From assembly GCA_017537495.1 (NCBI GenBank), contig JAFYKS010000377.1, forward strand, positions 1 to 6,098: a stretch of 6,098 bases of DNA. Reading direction: 5' to 3'. Below the pieces are notes generated by a model, which saw only the letters and a program-made list of their open reading frames with translations, made no database searches and was not told where the DNA came from. Below are positions 1 through 6,015 of this stretch, piece after piece. Position 1 is the stretch's first letter. Every line of letters begins with the position of its first letter. The position numbers and the translations under genes were made by a program. This stretch comes from Bacillota bacterium. Its GTDB lineage: Bacteria > Bacillota > Clostridia > Peptostreptococcales > Anaerovoracaceae.

Positions 1-220
1 CACCGAACTCCATTGCCACAACCGCAGCAATTCCAATACCGGAAGCTTCAATGGTCAGGATTTTGTTGATTTCCTTATCAGCGAAACGGCGTTTCCATTC
101 CTTGCCCATTTCACTGAACAGTGCAATATCCATCTGATGATTCAGGAAGCTGTCTACTTTCAGCACATTTCCTTCTTTCACAATACCATCTTTTAAAATT
201 CTTTCTTCAATGCAATTCAT
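1..220 (-). CDS. xpt: Xanthine phosphoribosyltransferase, N-terminal part (truncated by window edge)
   Basis: The enzyme transfers phosphoribose from PRPP to xanthine (and, less well, guanine) to form XMP or GMP in cytosolic purine salvage. The first 73 codons are visible, and the reading frame is still open at base 1. The family is about 190 residues long, so roughly 60 percent is missing, including the PRPP-binding loop. The diagnostic piece is [11 protein letters not shown] at residues 21-31, followed by the first core strand and loop [13 protein letters not shown] at 53-65; both closely match Bacillus subtilis Xpt. The ATG at 220-218 is supported by an AAAGGAG site at 235-229, 8 bases upstream. 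The gene has its own promoter and sits behind the terminator of the nucleoside operon, so it is a separate transcription unit with a related job. Recognition was from memory of the family, with high confidence; only the intactness of the C-terminal part is unknown. Confidence 0.93.
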   Translation of the reverse strand, partial: MNCIEERILKDGIVKEGNVLKVDSFLNHQMDIALFSEMGKEWKRRFADKEINKILTIEASGIGIAAVVAMEFG

Positions 221-228
221 ATCTGCAG

Positions 229-235
229 CTCCTTT
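229..235 (-). promoter_or_regulatory. Ribosome binding site of xpt
   Basis: On the minus strand the sequence reads AAAGGAG, 8 bases before the ATG at 220. It fixes the xpt start. Together with the promoter at 282-254 it leaves a 5' untranslated leader of only about 25-30 bases. Confidence 0.85.
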
Positions 236-253
236 ATCATAATCATGTCATTT

Positions 254-282
254 ATTATATCATTGTCAAAATAGTTCGTAAA
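254..282 (-). promoter_or_regulatory. Sigma-70/SigA-type promoter of xpt with extended -10
   Basis: The minus strand carries a perfect -10 TATAAT (259-254) preceded by TGA (262-260), which forms a TGnTATAAT extended -10. Seventeen bases upstream is a weak -35, TTTACG (282-277, 4 of 6 matches). The predicted start of transcription is near 247. A second, partly overlapping arrangement is possible: a perfect TTGACA lies at 269-264, with poor -10 candidates ATGATT or CATGAT 16-17 bases downstream. The extended -10 reading is preferred. Its position after the terminator and before xpt supports an independent xpt transcript. Confidence 0.7.
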
Positions 283-283
283 C
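271..283 (-). promoter_or_regulatory. PurBox-like PurR operator candidate
   Basis: On the minus strand GTTTACGAACTAT matches the Gram-positive PurBox consensus AWWWCCGAACWWT at 11 of 13 positions, including the CGAAC core. It overlaps the -35 hexamer of the xpt promoter, where bound PurR would be expected to affect polymerase directly. B. subtilis xpt-pbuX is a known member of the PurR regulon, which makes the site plausible. I see no convincing second, inverted PurBox nearby, and paired boxes are usual in B. subtilis. Binding is therefore an inference from one short motif. Confidence 0.45.
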
Positions 284-305
284 ACCCAAAGTTTTCTGTG
301 CATGC

Positions 306-342
306 AAAAGAAAAGGGCATCCGGAATGCGGCTGCCCTTTTC
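306..342 (-). terminator. Intrinsic terminator of the nucleoside operon
   Basis: Read on the minus strand, GAAAAGGGCA (342-333) pairs with TGCCCTTTTC (319-310) to give a perfect 10 bp stem. After one mismatch the helix continues with CCG/CGG (331-329 with 323-321) around a 5-base loop, and TTTT follows at 309-306. It starts 15 bases after the stop codon of the phosphorylase gene and has no comparable T-run in the other direction. It therefore terminates the minus-strand operon and separates it from xpt. The T-run is short, so some read-through into xpt is possible. Confidence 0.88.
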
Positions 343-357
343 AGAATTATTTATTTG

Positions 358-1146
358 TTATTTGTTTTTCTTCTGTTCCATTCTGTAGATGGTTTCCAGA
401 ACAACCTGGATTTCCTTTTCCCATGCATCATACAGACGTTCGTTCTTCTTGGTGTAGATAACTTCTGCATTGGTCAGGTTACCGGAAGTACCATTGATGG
501 TTGCTGCCTTAACACCACGCAGGTGTGCGATGGTGTACAGAGCGGAGGATTCCATATCCAGGTTCATTACCTTGTAGGATCTCAGCTTGTCCAGGAACTC
601 AGGAGTTTCACCATAGAAAGCATCATCAGAAGATGTGATACCGGTAAATACGTTGAAATCAGTTCCTTCACACAGTTCCTTTGCGGTTTCGATCAGAGTC
701 TGTGTCAGTTCCAGGTCAGGAACTGCAGGGAAGGAATCCGGTACGTAGAAACGTGAAGTACCTTCATTCTTCATAGCCCCTACAGAAATCATCAGGTCAC
801 CGATGTTAACTCTAGGGTCCAGAGCAGCACTGGAGCCGATACGGATCAGATTCTTTGCACCGATACGAATCAGTTCTTCTGCAGCGATTGCTGCGGAAGG
901 ACATCCCATACCTGTGGAAGTAACACTGATCTTTACACCCTTGTAGTAACCGGTGAAGGTTCTGTGTTCACGGTTGTTTGCCTTCAGTTCTGCATTTTCC
1001 AGGTACTTAGCGGCGATATCACTGCGGGCAGGGTCGCCTGGCAGCAGAACGTATTCGCCGATATCTTCAGGACATAATGCAATATGATACTGCTTCTGGC
1101 CCCATGTGATGGCGTCTTTATCTAATGTCTGAGTTGTTGTGCTCAT
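358..1146 (-). CDS. Nucleoside phosphorylase, NP-I family (uridine phosphorylase-like; base specificity uncertain)
   Basis: This 262-residue cytosolic enzyme should split a nucleoside with phosphate into free base and ribose-1-phosphate. Visible NP-I motifs are PGDPAR at 36-41 and R102 in RIGSSAAL 102-109 (phosphate binding), NREHR 58-62 (the arginine that reaches a neighbouring subunit), STGMGCPSAAIAAEEL 77-92, FPAVPD 139-144, and DMES 197-200 (ribose-binding Met and Glu). The overall pattern is closer to uridine phosphorylase (Udp) than to DeoD. However, after AFYG (176-179) there is no Gln-x-Arg like the uracil-reading pair of E. coli Udp. Where DeoD has its catalytic Asp (TVSDH), this protein has TSGN (220-223). 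A distinct Gram-positive uridine phosphorylase branch is known from Streptococcus pyogenes and may be its nearest relative. The start has an AAAAGGAG site (1163-1156) 9 bases upstream. It is the last gene of the operon, 18 bases after the FAD gene. Family assignment is firm; the substrate is open (uridine, purine nucleoside or broad). Confidence 0.9.
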   Translation of the reverse strand: MSTTTQTLDKDAITWGQKQYHIALCPEDIGEYVLLPGDPARSDIAAKYLENAELKANNREHRTFTGYYKGVKISVTSTGMGCPSAAIAAEELIRIGAKNLIRIGSSAALDPRVNIGDLMISVGAMKNEGTSRFYVPDSFPAVPDLELTQTLIETAKELCEGTDFNVFTGITSSDDAFYGETPEFLDKLRSYKVMNLDMESSALYTIAHLRGVKAATINGTSGNLTNAEVIYTKKNERLYDAWEKEIQVVLETIYRMEQKKNK

Positions 1147-1164
1147 TTGGAACTTCTCCTTTTA

Positions 1165-2532
1165 TTACTTATTTGCGATATTTCTTGCTACATGCACGCC
1201 GCTTGCGGATGCGTGGGACAGGGAATGTGTGATACCGCTGCCGTCACCGATGATGTACAGACCAGGGTAGCAGCATTCCAGCTGTTCATTTACTTCAACT
1301 TCCATGTTATAGAACTTAACTTCTACACCGTACAGCAGTGTATCATCGTTTGCTGTACCAGGAGCTACCTTATCCAGCGCATAGATCATTTCAATGATGC
1401 CATCCAGAATACGCTTTGGCAGTACCAGGCTTAAATCCCCTGGTGTTGCCTGCAGTGTCGGTGTAATGAATGCATCTTCCATACGGCTTGGTGTAGAACG
1501 GCGTCCGCGGATCAGGTCACCGAAACGCTGTACGATAACGCCGCCGCCCAGCATGTTGCTTAAACGTGCAATGGATTCACCGTAACCGTTGGAATCCTTG
1601 AACGGTTCGGAGAAGTGCTTGGATACCAGCAGTGCAAAGTTTGTATTTTCAGTCTGCAGTTCCGGATTTTCATAGCTGTGACCGTTGGCAGTAATGATAC
1701 CATTGGTGTTTTCATTTACTACAGCACCCTTTGGATTCATGCAGAAAGTACGTACCTTGTCACCATACTTCTGGGTACGGTAAACGATCTTGCTTTCATA
1801 CAGCTCGTCTGTCAGATGGTTGAATACAGTTGCAGGCAGTTCCACTCGAACACCGATATCTACACGGTTGCTCTTTGTAGGAATGTTCAGATCCTTGCAG
1901 ACCTTTTCCATCCACTTGCTGCCGATACGGCCTACGGATACGATACAGTCAGTACAGGTGTAGGTTTCGCCCTTTGCCATAACTTCATAGCCACCATCTA
2001 CAACAGCTACGGAATCAACCGGAGTATCAAAGAAGAATTCAGCCTTTTCTTTCAGCTCTGCATAGAGGTTGCCCAGTACGATATAGTTGATATCAGTACC
2101 CAGATGACGAACAGATGCATCCAGCAGATGCAGGTCATTCTGAATACAGATTGTTTTGTAACGTGTTCCGGCAGTAGAATACATCTTGGTACCTTCACCG
2201 CCGTAAGCCATATTGATATCATCTACATATTTCATCAGGTCCAGAGCCTGCTTCTTACCGATATATTCGTACAGAGTACCTCCAAAGTCGTTGGTGATAT
2301 TGTACTTACCGTCAGAGAAAGCACCTGCGCCACCGAAACCGCTCATGATAGAACAGCTCTTGCAGCCGATACAGGTTTTAATTTTTTCACCATCGATAGG
2401 ACAGTGACGTTTGTCCAGTGCATGTCCTGCTTCGAATACAGCAACTTTTAATTCCGGTCTGCATTTCATCAGTTCGTAAGCCGCAAAGATGCCGCCCGGA
2501 CCTGCACCAATTATAATTACATCATATTTCAT
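1165..2532 (-). CDS. FAD-dependent dehydrogenase with N-terminal cysteine cluster (COG2509-like), function unknown
   Basis: This is a 455-residue probable cytosolic flavoprotein. The N-terminus is a Rossmann dinucleotide-binding fold: strand KYDVIII, GAGPGG at 9-14, and acidic E34 at the end of the second strand, expected to hold the ribose of the cofactor. A C-terminal FAD motif, YIIGDGSGITHSLSHASASG, lies at 426-445. Between them is a cluster C44-x9-C54-x2-C57-x2-C60, followed by GFGGAGAFSDGKYN (65-78). This arrangement is typical of the family of uncharacterised FAD-dependent dehydrogenases and could be a redox, metal or Fe-S site. No signal peptide or membrane segment is visible. The start has AAGGGAGG (2546-2539) 6 bases upstream, overlapping the TAA of the preceding permease gene, and the gene ends with tandem TAA stops. 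Its place between nucleoside transport and phosphorolysis genes suggests a role connected with nucleosides or bases, but the reaction is not known. Flavoprotein identity is certain; function is not. Confidence 0.88.
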   Translation of the reverse strand: MKYDVIIIGAGPGGIFAAYELMKCRPELKVAVFEAGHALDKRHCPIDGEKIKTCIGCKSCSIMSGFGGAGAFSDGKYNITNDFGGTLYEYIGKKQALDLMKYVDDINMAYGGEGTKMYSTAGTRYKTICIQNDLHLLDASVRHLGTDINYIVLGNLYAELKEKAEFFFDTPVDSVAVVDGGYEVMAKGETYTCTDCIVSVGRIGSKWMEKVCKDLNIPTKSNRVDIGVRVELPATVFNHLTDELYESKIVYRTQKYGDKVRTFCMNPKGAVVNENTNGIITANGHSYENPELQTENTNFALLVSKHFSEPFKDSNGYGESIARLSNMLGGGVIVQRFGDLIRGRRSTPSRMEDAFITPTLQATPGDLSLVLPKRILDGIIEMIYALDKVAPGTANDDTLLYGVEVKFYNMEVEVNEQLECCYPGLYIIGDGSGITHSLSHASASGVHVARNIANK

Positions 2533-2544
2533 AGTGAGCCTCCC

Positions 2545-3462
2545 TTAATCCTTGATGTCGCCAGCAGCCTTCGGACCCTGAACACGTCTTCCGAATCCAA
2601 TCAGAACAACCAGAGTCAGCAGATATGGCACCATCTGCAGAATTCTCTGCGGCAGAGCCATTTCCACGTTGATTCTCAGAGCCTGTGCAAAGGCGAACAG
2701 CAGGCTGGCCAGCAGGGATCCTGCAGGATTCCAACCGCCGAAGATGGTAGCAGCCATCGCCATAAATCCACGGCCGGCAACCATTTCCTTAACAAACAGG
2801 TTGCTCTGAACGATGGACAGATATGCACCTGCCATACCGCACAGCATACCGCACAGAATAACGCAGACATAACGATACTTGGTAACATTAACACCTGCTG
2901 TAGCTGCTGCTTTCGGATGGTCACCAATGGTACGCAGACGCAGACCAACGTTGGACTTGTACATCACATACCAGGAAACTGCTACGATGATTGCAGTAAT
3001 ATACAGGAATGGAGACTGGTTTTCAAACAGCTGTCCGAGAACCGGAATCTTATTCAGTAAAGGAATTGTCATAGTAGGAACCTGTTCTACAGTTCCGCTG
3101 CTGCCGTCAGAATCCCAGATTGCACGGCAGAGTACGATTGTCAGACCGGATGCGAAAATGTTGATACCAACCCCGCTTACAGACTGGTTCGTACGGAACT
3201 TGATACATAATAAAGCGTGAAGCAGACCGAACAGACCGCCTACGATAATGCCAAACAGAACACCAAGCCATGCACTTCCGGTAAAGTGTGCACCTACAAC
3301 TGCACCAAAAGCACCCATCAGCATCATACCTTCAATACCCAGGTTAATGATACCGCTTCGTTCACAGAGAACGCCCCCGATAGAAGCAAGTACCAGAGGA
3401 ACTGCCATACGAATGGTGGCCATAAGCATATTCATTGAGAAGATACTTTCTAAAACTTCCAT
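2545..3462 (-). CDS. nupQ: Nucleoside ABC transporter permease, second subunit (NupQ/NupC-like)
   Basis: This 305-residue inner-membrane permease has the BPD_transp_2 fold (the family of ribose and nucleoside importers). It should pair with the permease encoded just upstream to form the channel. About eight hydrophobic segments are visible (roughly 12-32, 46-62, 66-86, 95-115, 152-168, 196-216, 232-260, 274-292). Diagnostic motifs are the early conserved box ERSGIINLGIEGMMLMGAF (34-52), the cytoplasmic coupling region GLRLRTIGDHPKAAATAG (173-190), and GRGFMAMAATIFGGWNPAGS (230-249). The length is close to B. subtilis NupQ. The gene begins one base after the stop of the first permease, with a perfect AAAGGAGG 8 bases before the ATG, which indicates translational coupling. 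It is followed 12 bases later by the FAD gene. Related transporters carry guanosine, inosine, other nucleosides or B-group precursors, so the exact cargo is inferred from neighbours. The symbol is by analogy. Confidence 0.92.
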   Translation of the reverse strand: MEVLESIFSMNMLMATIRMAVPLVLASIGGVLCERSGIINLGIEGMMLMGAFGAVVGAHFTGSAWLGVLFGIIVGGLFGLLHALLCIKFRTNQSVSGVGINIFASGLTIVLCRAIWDSDGSSGTVEQVPTMTIPLLNKIPVLGQLFENQSPFLYITAIIVAVSWYVMYKSNVGLRLRTIGDHPKAAATAGVNVTKYRYVCVILCGMLCGMAGAYLSIVQSNLFVKEMVAGRGFMAMAATIFGGWNPAGSLLASLLFAFAQALRINVEMALPQRILQMVPYLLTLVVLIGFGRRVQGPKAAGDIKD

Positions 3463-3463
3463 A

Positions 3464-4516
3464 TTACTTGCCTCCTTTCTTTACTTTAAACATTTTCACC
3501 AGGGCAGGTGTTGCAACGAACAGAATTACCAGACCCTGCATTACACTGATCATGCTTGTGGAAACGCCGGCTTCATAACTCATCTTCATGGAACCGGATT
3601 CGATAACACCGAACAGCAGTGCACTGAGCAGTACTGCAAACGGATTATTACGTCCCAGAACGGCTACCGCAATACCGGTAAAACCATATCCTGGTGAGAA
3701 CAGGTCGATGAAACGGCCGCCCATCTTACCGAATACTTCGGTTGCACCTGCCAGACCAGCTAATGCACCGGAGATACCCATAGTCAGAACCACAGTACCG
3801 GACATTGCAATGCCGGCTGCCTGTGCCGCTCTTGGATTTTCACCTACCGCACGGATATTGTAACCCATACGTGTCTTCTCGAAGAAGAAGTACATTACAA
3901 CAACCAGAGCAACCGCAATCAGGAATGCAGTTGTCAGCTGAGTCTTAGGAATCAGCTGTGTCAGAAGATATTCATCTCCCAGTGCCACAGTCTTGGCAGT
4001 CTGGCTGCCTTCTTCCTTCAGAGGACCATTTACAAAGTGGCTTGTCAGGAACTTACAGATATAGTTCAGCATGATTGCCACGATAACTTCGTTAATCTGC
4101 AGCTTTGCCTTCAGGAAACCGTTGAACGCACCTACCAGACCGCCTGCCAGAGCACCGATCAGTAAGCTGCCTGCGATAACCACCAGACGAGGGCTGCCCT
4201 GGAGTGCCAGACCGGCTACAGCTGCAAAGAATGCACCCATGTACAGCTGACCTTCTCCCCCGATGTTAAAGATACCGCCCTTATTGGCGAATGCACAGGC
4301 AAGACCAACCAGAATCAACGGTGTGGATTTTGCCAGGGTGTTTGCGATGGAATTTGCAGAACCGAATGCACCATCCAGCATTGCGGAATATGCGGCAATC
4401 GGATTATAACCTGCCAATACCATAATTACAGCAGCCAGCACAAGAGAAAGTACGATAGCTGCAACAGAAACCCCTAAATCACCGAGGTTCTGTTTCAGAT
4501 TGATTTTATTTTTCAT
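3464..4516 (-). CDS. nupP: Nucleoside ABC transporter permease, first subunit (NupP/NupB-like)
   Basis: This 350-residue inner-membrane permease of the BPD_transp_2 family is the larger partner of the two-permease channel. Hydrophobic segments lie at about 15-36, 64-78, 92-107, 112-132, 143-160, 196-212, 240-258, 280-306 and 320-340. Family marks are the box ANKGGIFNIGGEGQLYMGA (77-95), NEVIVAIMLNYI (142-153), and the coupling-helix region GYNIRAVGENPRAAQAAGI (218-236) that contacts the ATPase. The long N-terminal and 160-195 extracytoplasmic regions distinguish this subunit from its partner, as in B. subtilis NupP versus NupQ. The ATG lies two bases after the TAA of the ATPase gene. Its ribosome site (an AGGGAG about 11 bases upstream) is inside the end of that gene, so it is probably translated by coupling. 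The C-terminal codons (KKGGK) double as the ribosome site of the next gene. Family and role are firm; cargo is inferred. Confidence 0.92.
   Translation of the reverse strand: MKNKINLKQNLGDLGVSVAAIVLSLVLAAVIMVLAGYNPIAAYSAMLDGAFGSANSIANTLAKSTPLILVGLACAFANKGGIFNIGGEGQLYMGAFFAAVAGLALQGSPRLVVIAGSLLIGALAGGLVGAFNGFLKAKLQINEVIVAIMLNYICKFLTSHFVNGPLKEEGSQTAKTVALGDEYLLTQLIPKTQLTTAFLIAVALVVVMYFFFEKTRMGYNIRAVGENPRAAQAAGIAMSGTVVLTMGISGALAGLAGATEVFGKMGGRFIDLFSPGYGFTGIAVAVLGRNNPFAVLLSALLFGVIESGSMKMSYEAGVSTSMISVMQGLVILFVATPALVKMFKVKKGGK
3471..3478 (-). promoter_or_regulatory. Perfect ribosome binding site embedded in the previous gene's 3' end
   Basis: The minus strand reads AAAGGAGG, fully complementary to the anti-Shine-Dalgarno end of 16S rRNA, 8 bases before the ATG at 3462. 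It lies in the last codons of the first permease gene (encoding Lys-Gly-Gly). It sets the start of the second permease and supports tight stoichiometric coupling of the two subunits. Confidence 0.85.
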
Positions 4517-4518
4517 GT

Positions 4519-6015
4519 TTACTCACTCTCCCTCTGTCCAGCCATCAGCAAGCCAATTGCTTCAGTGGAAAAATCTTCATTCTTCTTCAGTGCCAGCACT
4601 TCGCCCTTATACAGAACTGCAATACGGTCACTGAGCGTACGGATGTCTGTTAATTCTGCAGAAATCAGCAGAATTGCCTTACCCTGGCTGCGCAGGTCCA
4701 TCAGAATCTTATGAATATACTGAATCGCGCCGATGTCCAGGCCACGAACAGGCTGGCACGCAATTACCAGATTCGCATCCTTGTCTACTTCACGGCTGAG
4801 TACCATCTTCTGCTGGTTACCGCCGGAAAGGGAACCGATATTCTGCTTGGCACTGGTTGCACGAACGTCAAAATGTCCCATCAGATAATCAGTCTGTTCA
4901 TTCAGTTTCTTGTGATTGATAATACCGTTCTTCACATACTTTTCGGAGAACTGTGTTCCCAGCAGATAGTTGTCGGTAATAGAGAATCCAGGGAGAATCG
5001 CTCTTTCGTGACGGTCGGATGGAATATACCCGATACCCTTTGCACAGCGCTTCTTTGTATTCCAGTGAGTGATATCGTCACCCATGAAAGTAATCTTACC
5101 TTCACGGCACTTCATCAGACCCATAATCATTTCTTCCAGCTGCTGCTGACCATTGCCTTCTACGCCGGCAATACCCACGATTTCACCTGCACGGATATCA
5201 AAGGATACGGTATCCTGTGCGTTCGGCAACAGGCGTACGTTTTCGAGAGACAGGATCACATCTCCCTTTTCCACTTCCGGACGTTCCATATCGAAAGATA
5301 CTTCACGGCCTACCATCAGGTTTGCGAAGTCAGAAGCTTCTCTGCCCTCTGTTTCTACGGTGCAGACAGACTGACCGGCACGCAGAACAGTTACACGGTC
5401 TGCAACTGCCTTGGTTTCATTCAGCTTATGGGTAATGAAGACGATGGTCTTACCTTCATTCTTCATGTCTCTCAGAATATCCAGAAGCTGAAGAACTTCA
5501 GGAGGAGACAGAACAGCAGTCGGTTCGTCCAGAATGATAATGTTGGCACCACGGTACAGAGTTTTCAGAATTTCAACTCGCTGCTTCATACCAACGGATA
5601 ACTCAGAAACTTTCTGAGTTACATCCAGTCCGAAATTATACTGGTCTGACAGCTTCTGAACTGCTTCAATACTTTCTTTTTTAGGAATGGAGAATTTACC
5701 AAGTTCATTTCCGACTACAACGTTTTCCCACACAGTCAGTGCATCCACCAGCATAAAATGCTGATGCACCATGCCCAGACCCAGATGGAACGCATTCAGT
5801 GCGGAATGGTTGGTAACTTCCTGATCATTGATTCGAATTGTACCTGCTTCAGGCTTGTACAGACCAAACAGCACATTCATTAATGTGGTTTTACCTGCAC
5901 CGTTTTCCCCCAGCAGACAGTGGATTTCACCCTTCTTTACCTGAAGGTTAATATCTTTATTGGCATAGAAATCACCGAACTTTTTCGTGATTCCCAGCAT
6001 TTCTACTGCATACAT
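4519..6015 (-). CDS. nupO: Nucleoside ABC transporter ATP-binding protein, two fused NBDs (NupO/NupA-like)
   Basis: This 498-residue cytoplasmic ATPase carries two nucleotide-binding domains in one chain, as in the RbsA/NupO group, and powers the two permeases encoded next. NBD1 is complete: Walker A GENGAGKT 36-43, Q-loop Q85, signature LSVGM 139-143, Walker B ILDEP 161-165 with catalytic E164, and switch H196. NBD2 is degenerate in the way usual for this family. Its P-loop reads GVEGNGQQ (284-291, Lys replaced by Gln), the Walker B Asp-Glu pair reads C420-Q421 before PVRGLD, and the switch His is E454 in ISAEL. Its signature LSGGNQQK (396-403) is intact. One composite site should therefore hydrolyse ATP. 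The lack of a fused permease or substrate-binding domain means the lipoprotein is encoded elsewhere. An AAGAGGT site (6029-6023) lies 7 bases before the ATG. It is the first operon gene in the window. Identity as a nucleoside rather than sugar importer rests on the AxQPxRGLD/ISAEL pattern and on neighbours. Confidence 0.94.
   Translation of the reverse strand: MYAVEMLGITKKFGDFYANKDINLQVKKGEIHCLLGENGAGKTTLMNVLFGLYKPEAGTIRINDQEVTNHSALNAFHLGLGMVHQHFMLVDALTVWENVVVGNELGKFSIPKKESIEAVQKLSDQYNFGLDVTQKVSELSVGMKQRVEILKTLYRGANIIILDEPTAVLSPPEVLQLLDILRDMKNEGKTIVFITHKLNETKAVADRVTVLRAGQSVCTVETEGREASDFANLMVGREVSFDMERPEVEKGDVILSLENVRLLPNAQDTVSFDIRAGEIVGIAGVEGNGQQQLEEMIMGLMKCREGKITFMGDDITHWNTKKRCAKGIGYIPSDRHERAILPGFSITDNYLLGTQFSEKYVKNGIINHKKLNEQTDYLMGHFDVRATSAKQNIGSLSGGNQQKMVLSREVDKDANLVIACQPVRGLDIGAIQYIHKILMDLRSQGKAILLISAELTDIRTLSDRIAVLYKGEVLALKKNEDFSTEAIGLLMAGQRESE

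Noticed and set aside
330..353. CodY-like box around the phosphorylase stop and terminator (ATAATTCTGAAAAGG on the minus strand)
   Set aside because: It differs from the AATTTTCWGAAAATT consensus at about five of 15 positions, half of it is simply the terminator stem, and it lies at the operon's 3' end, where control would be unlikely.
221..357. Possible guanine riboswitch upstream of xpt
   Set aside because: The conserved purine-aptamer core segments are not seen, and the space between promoter and start codon is too short.
121..756. Plus-strand open frame spanning xpt, the terminator and the phosphorylase gene
   Set aside because: It crosses three independently supported minus-strand elements and has low-complexity hydrophobic/Phe-rich translation with no motifs.
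1615..2451. Long open frame (278 codons) on the plus strand opposite the FAD gene
   Set aside because: It is exactly antisense to a clearly conserved flavoprotein, has a Cys/Thr/Ile-rich composition without domains, and lacks a supporting promoter or ribosome site. It is a codon-bias shadow.
4711..5601. Long open frame (296 codons) on the plus strand opposite the ATPase gene
   Set aside because: It is antisense to the conserved two-NBD ATPase, its product resembles no family I know, and it has no good start signals. It is a shadow frame.
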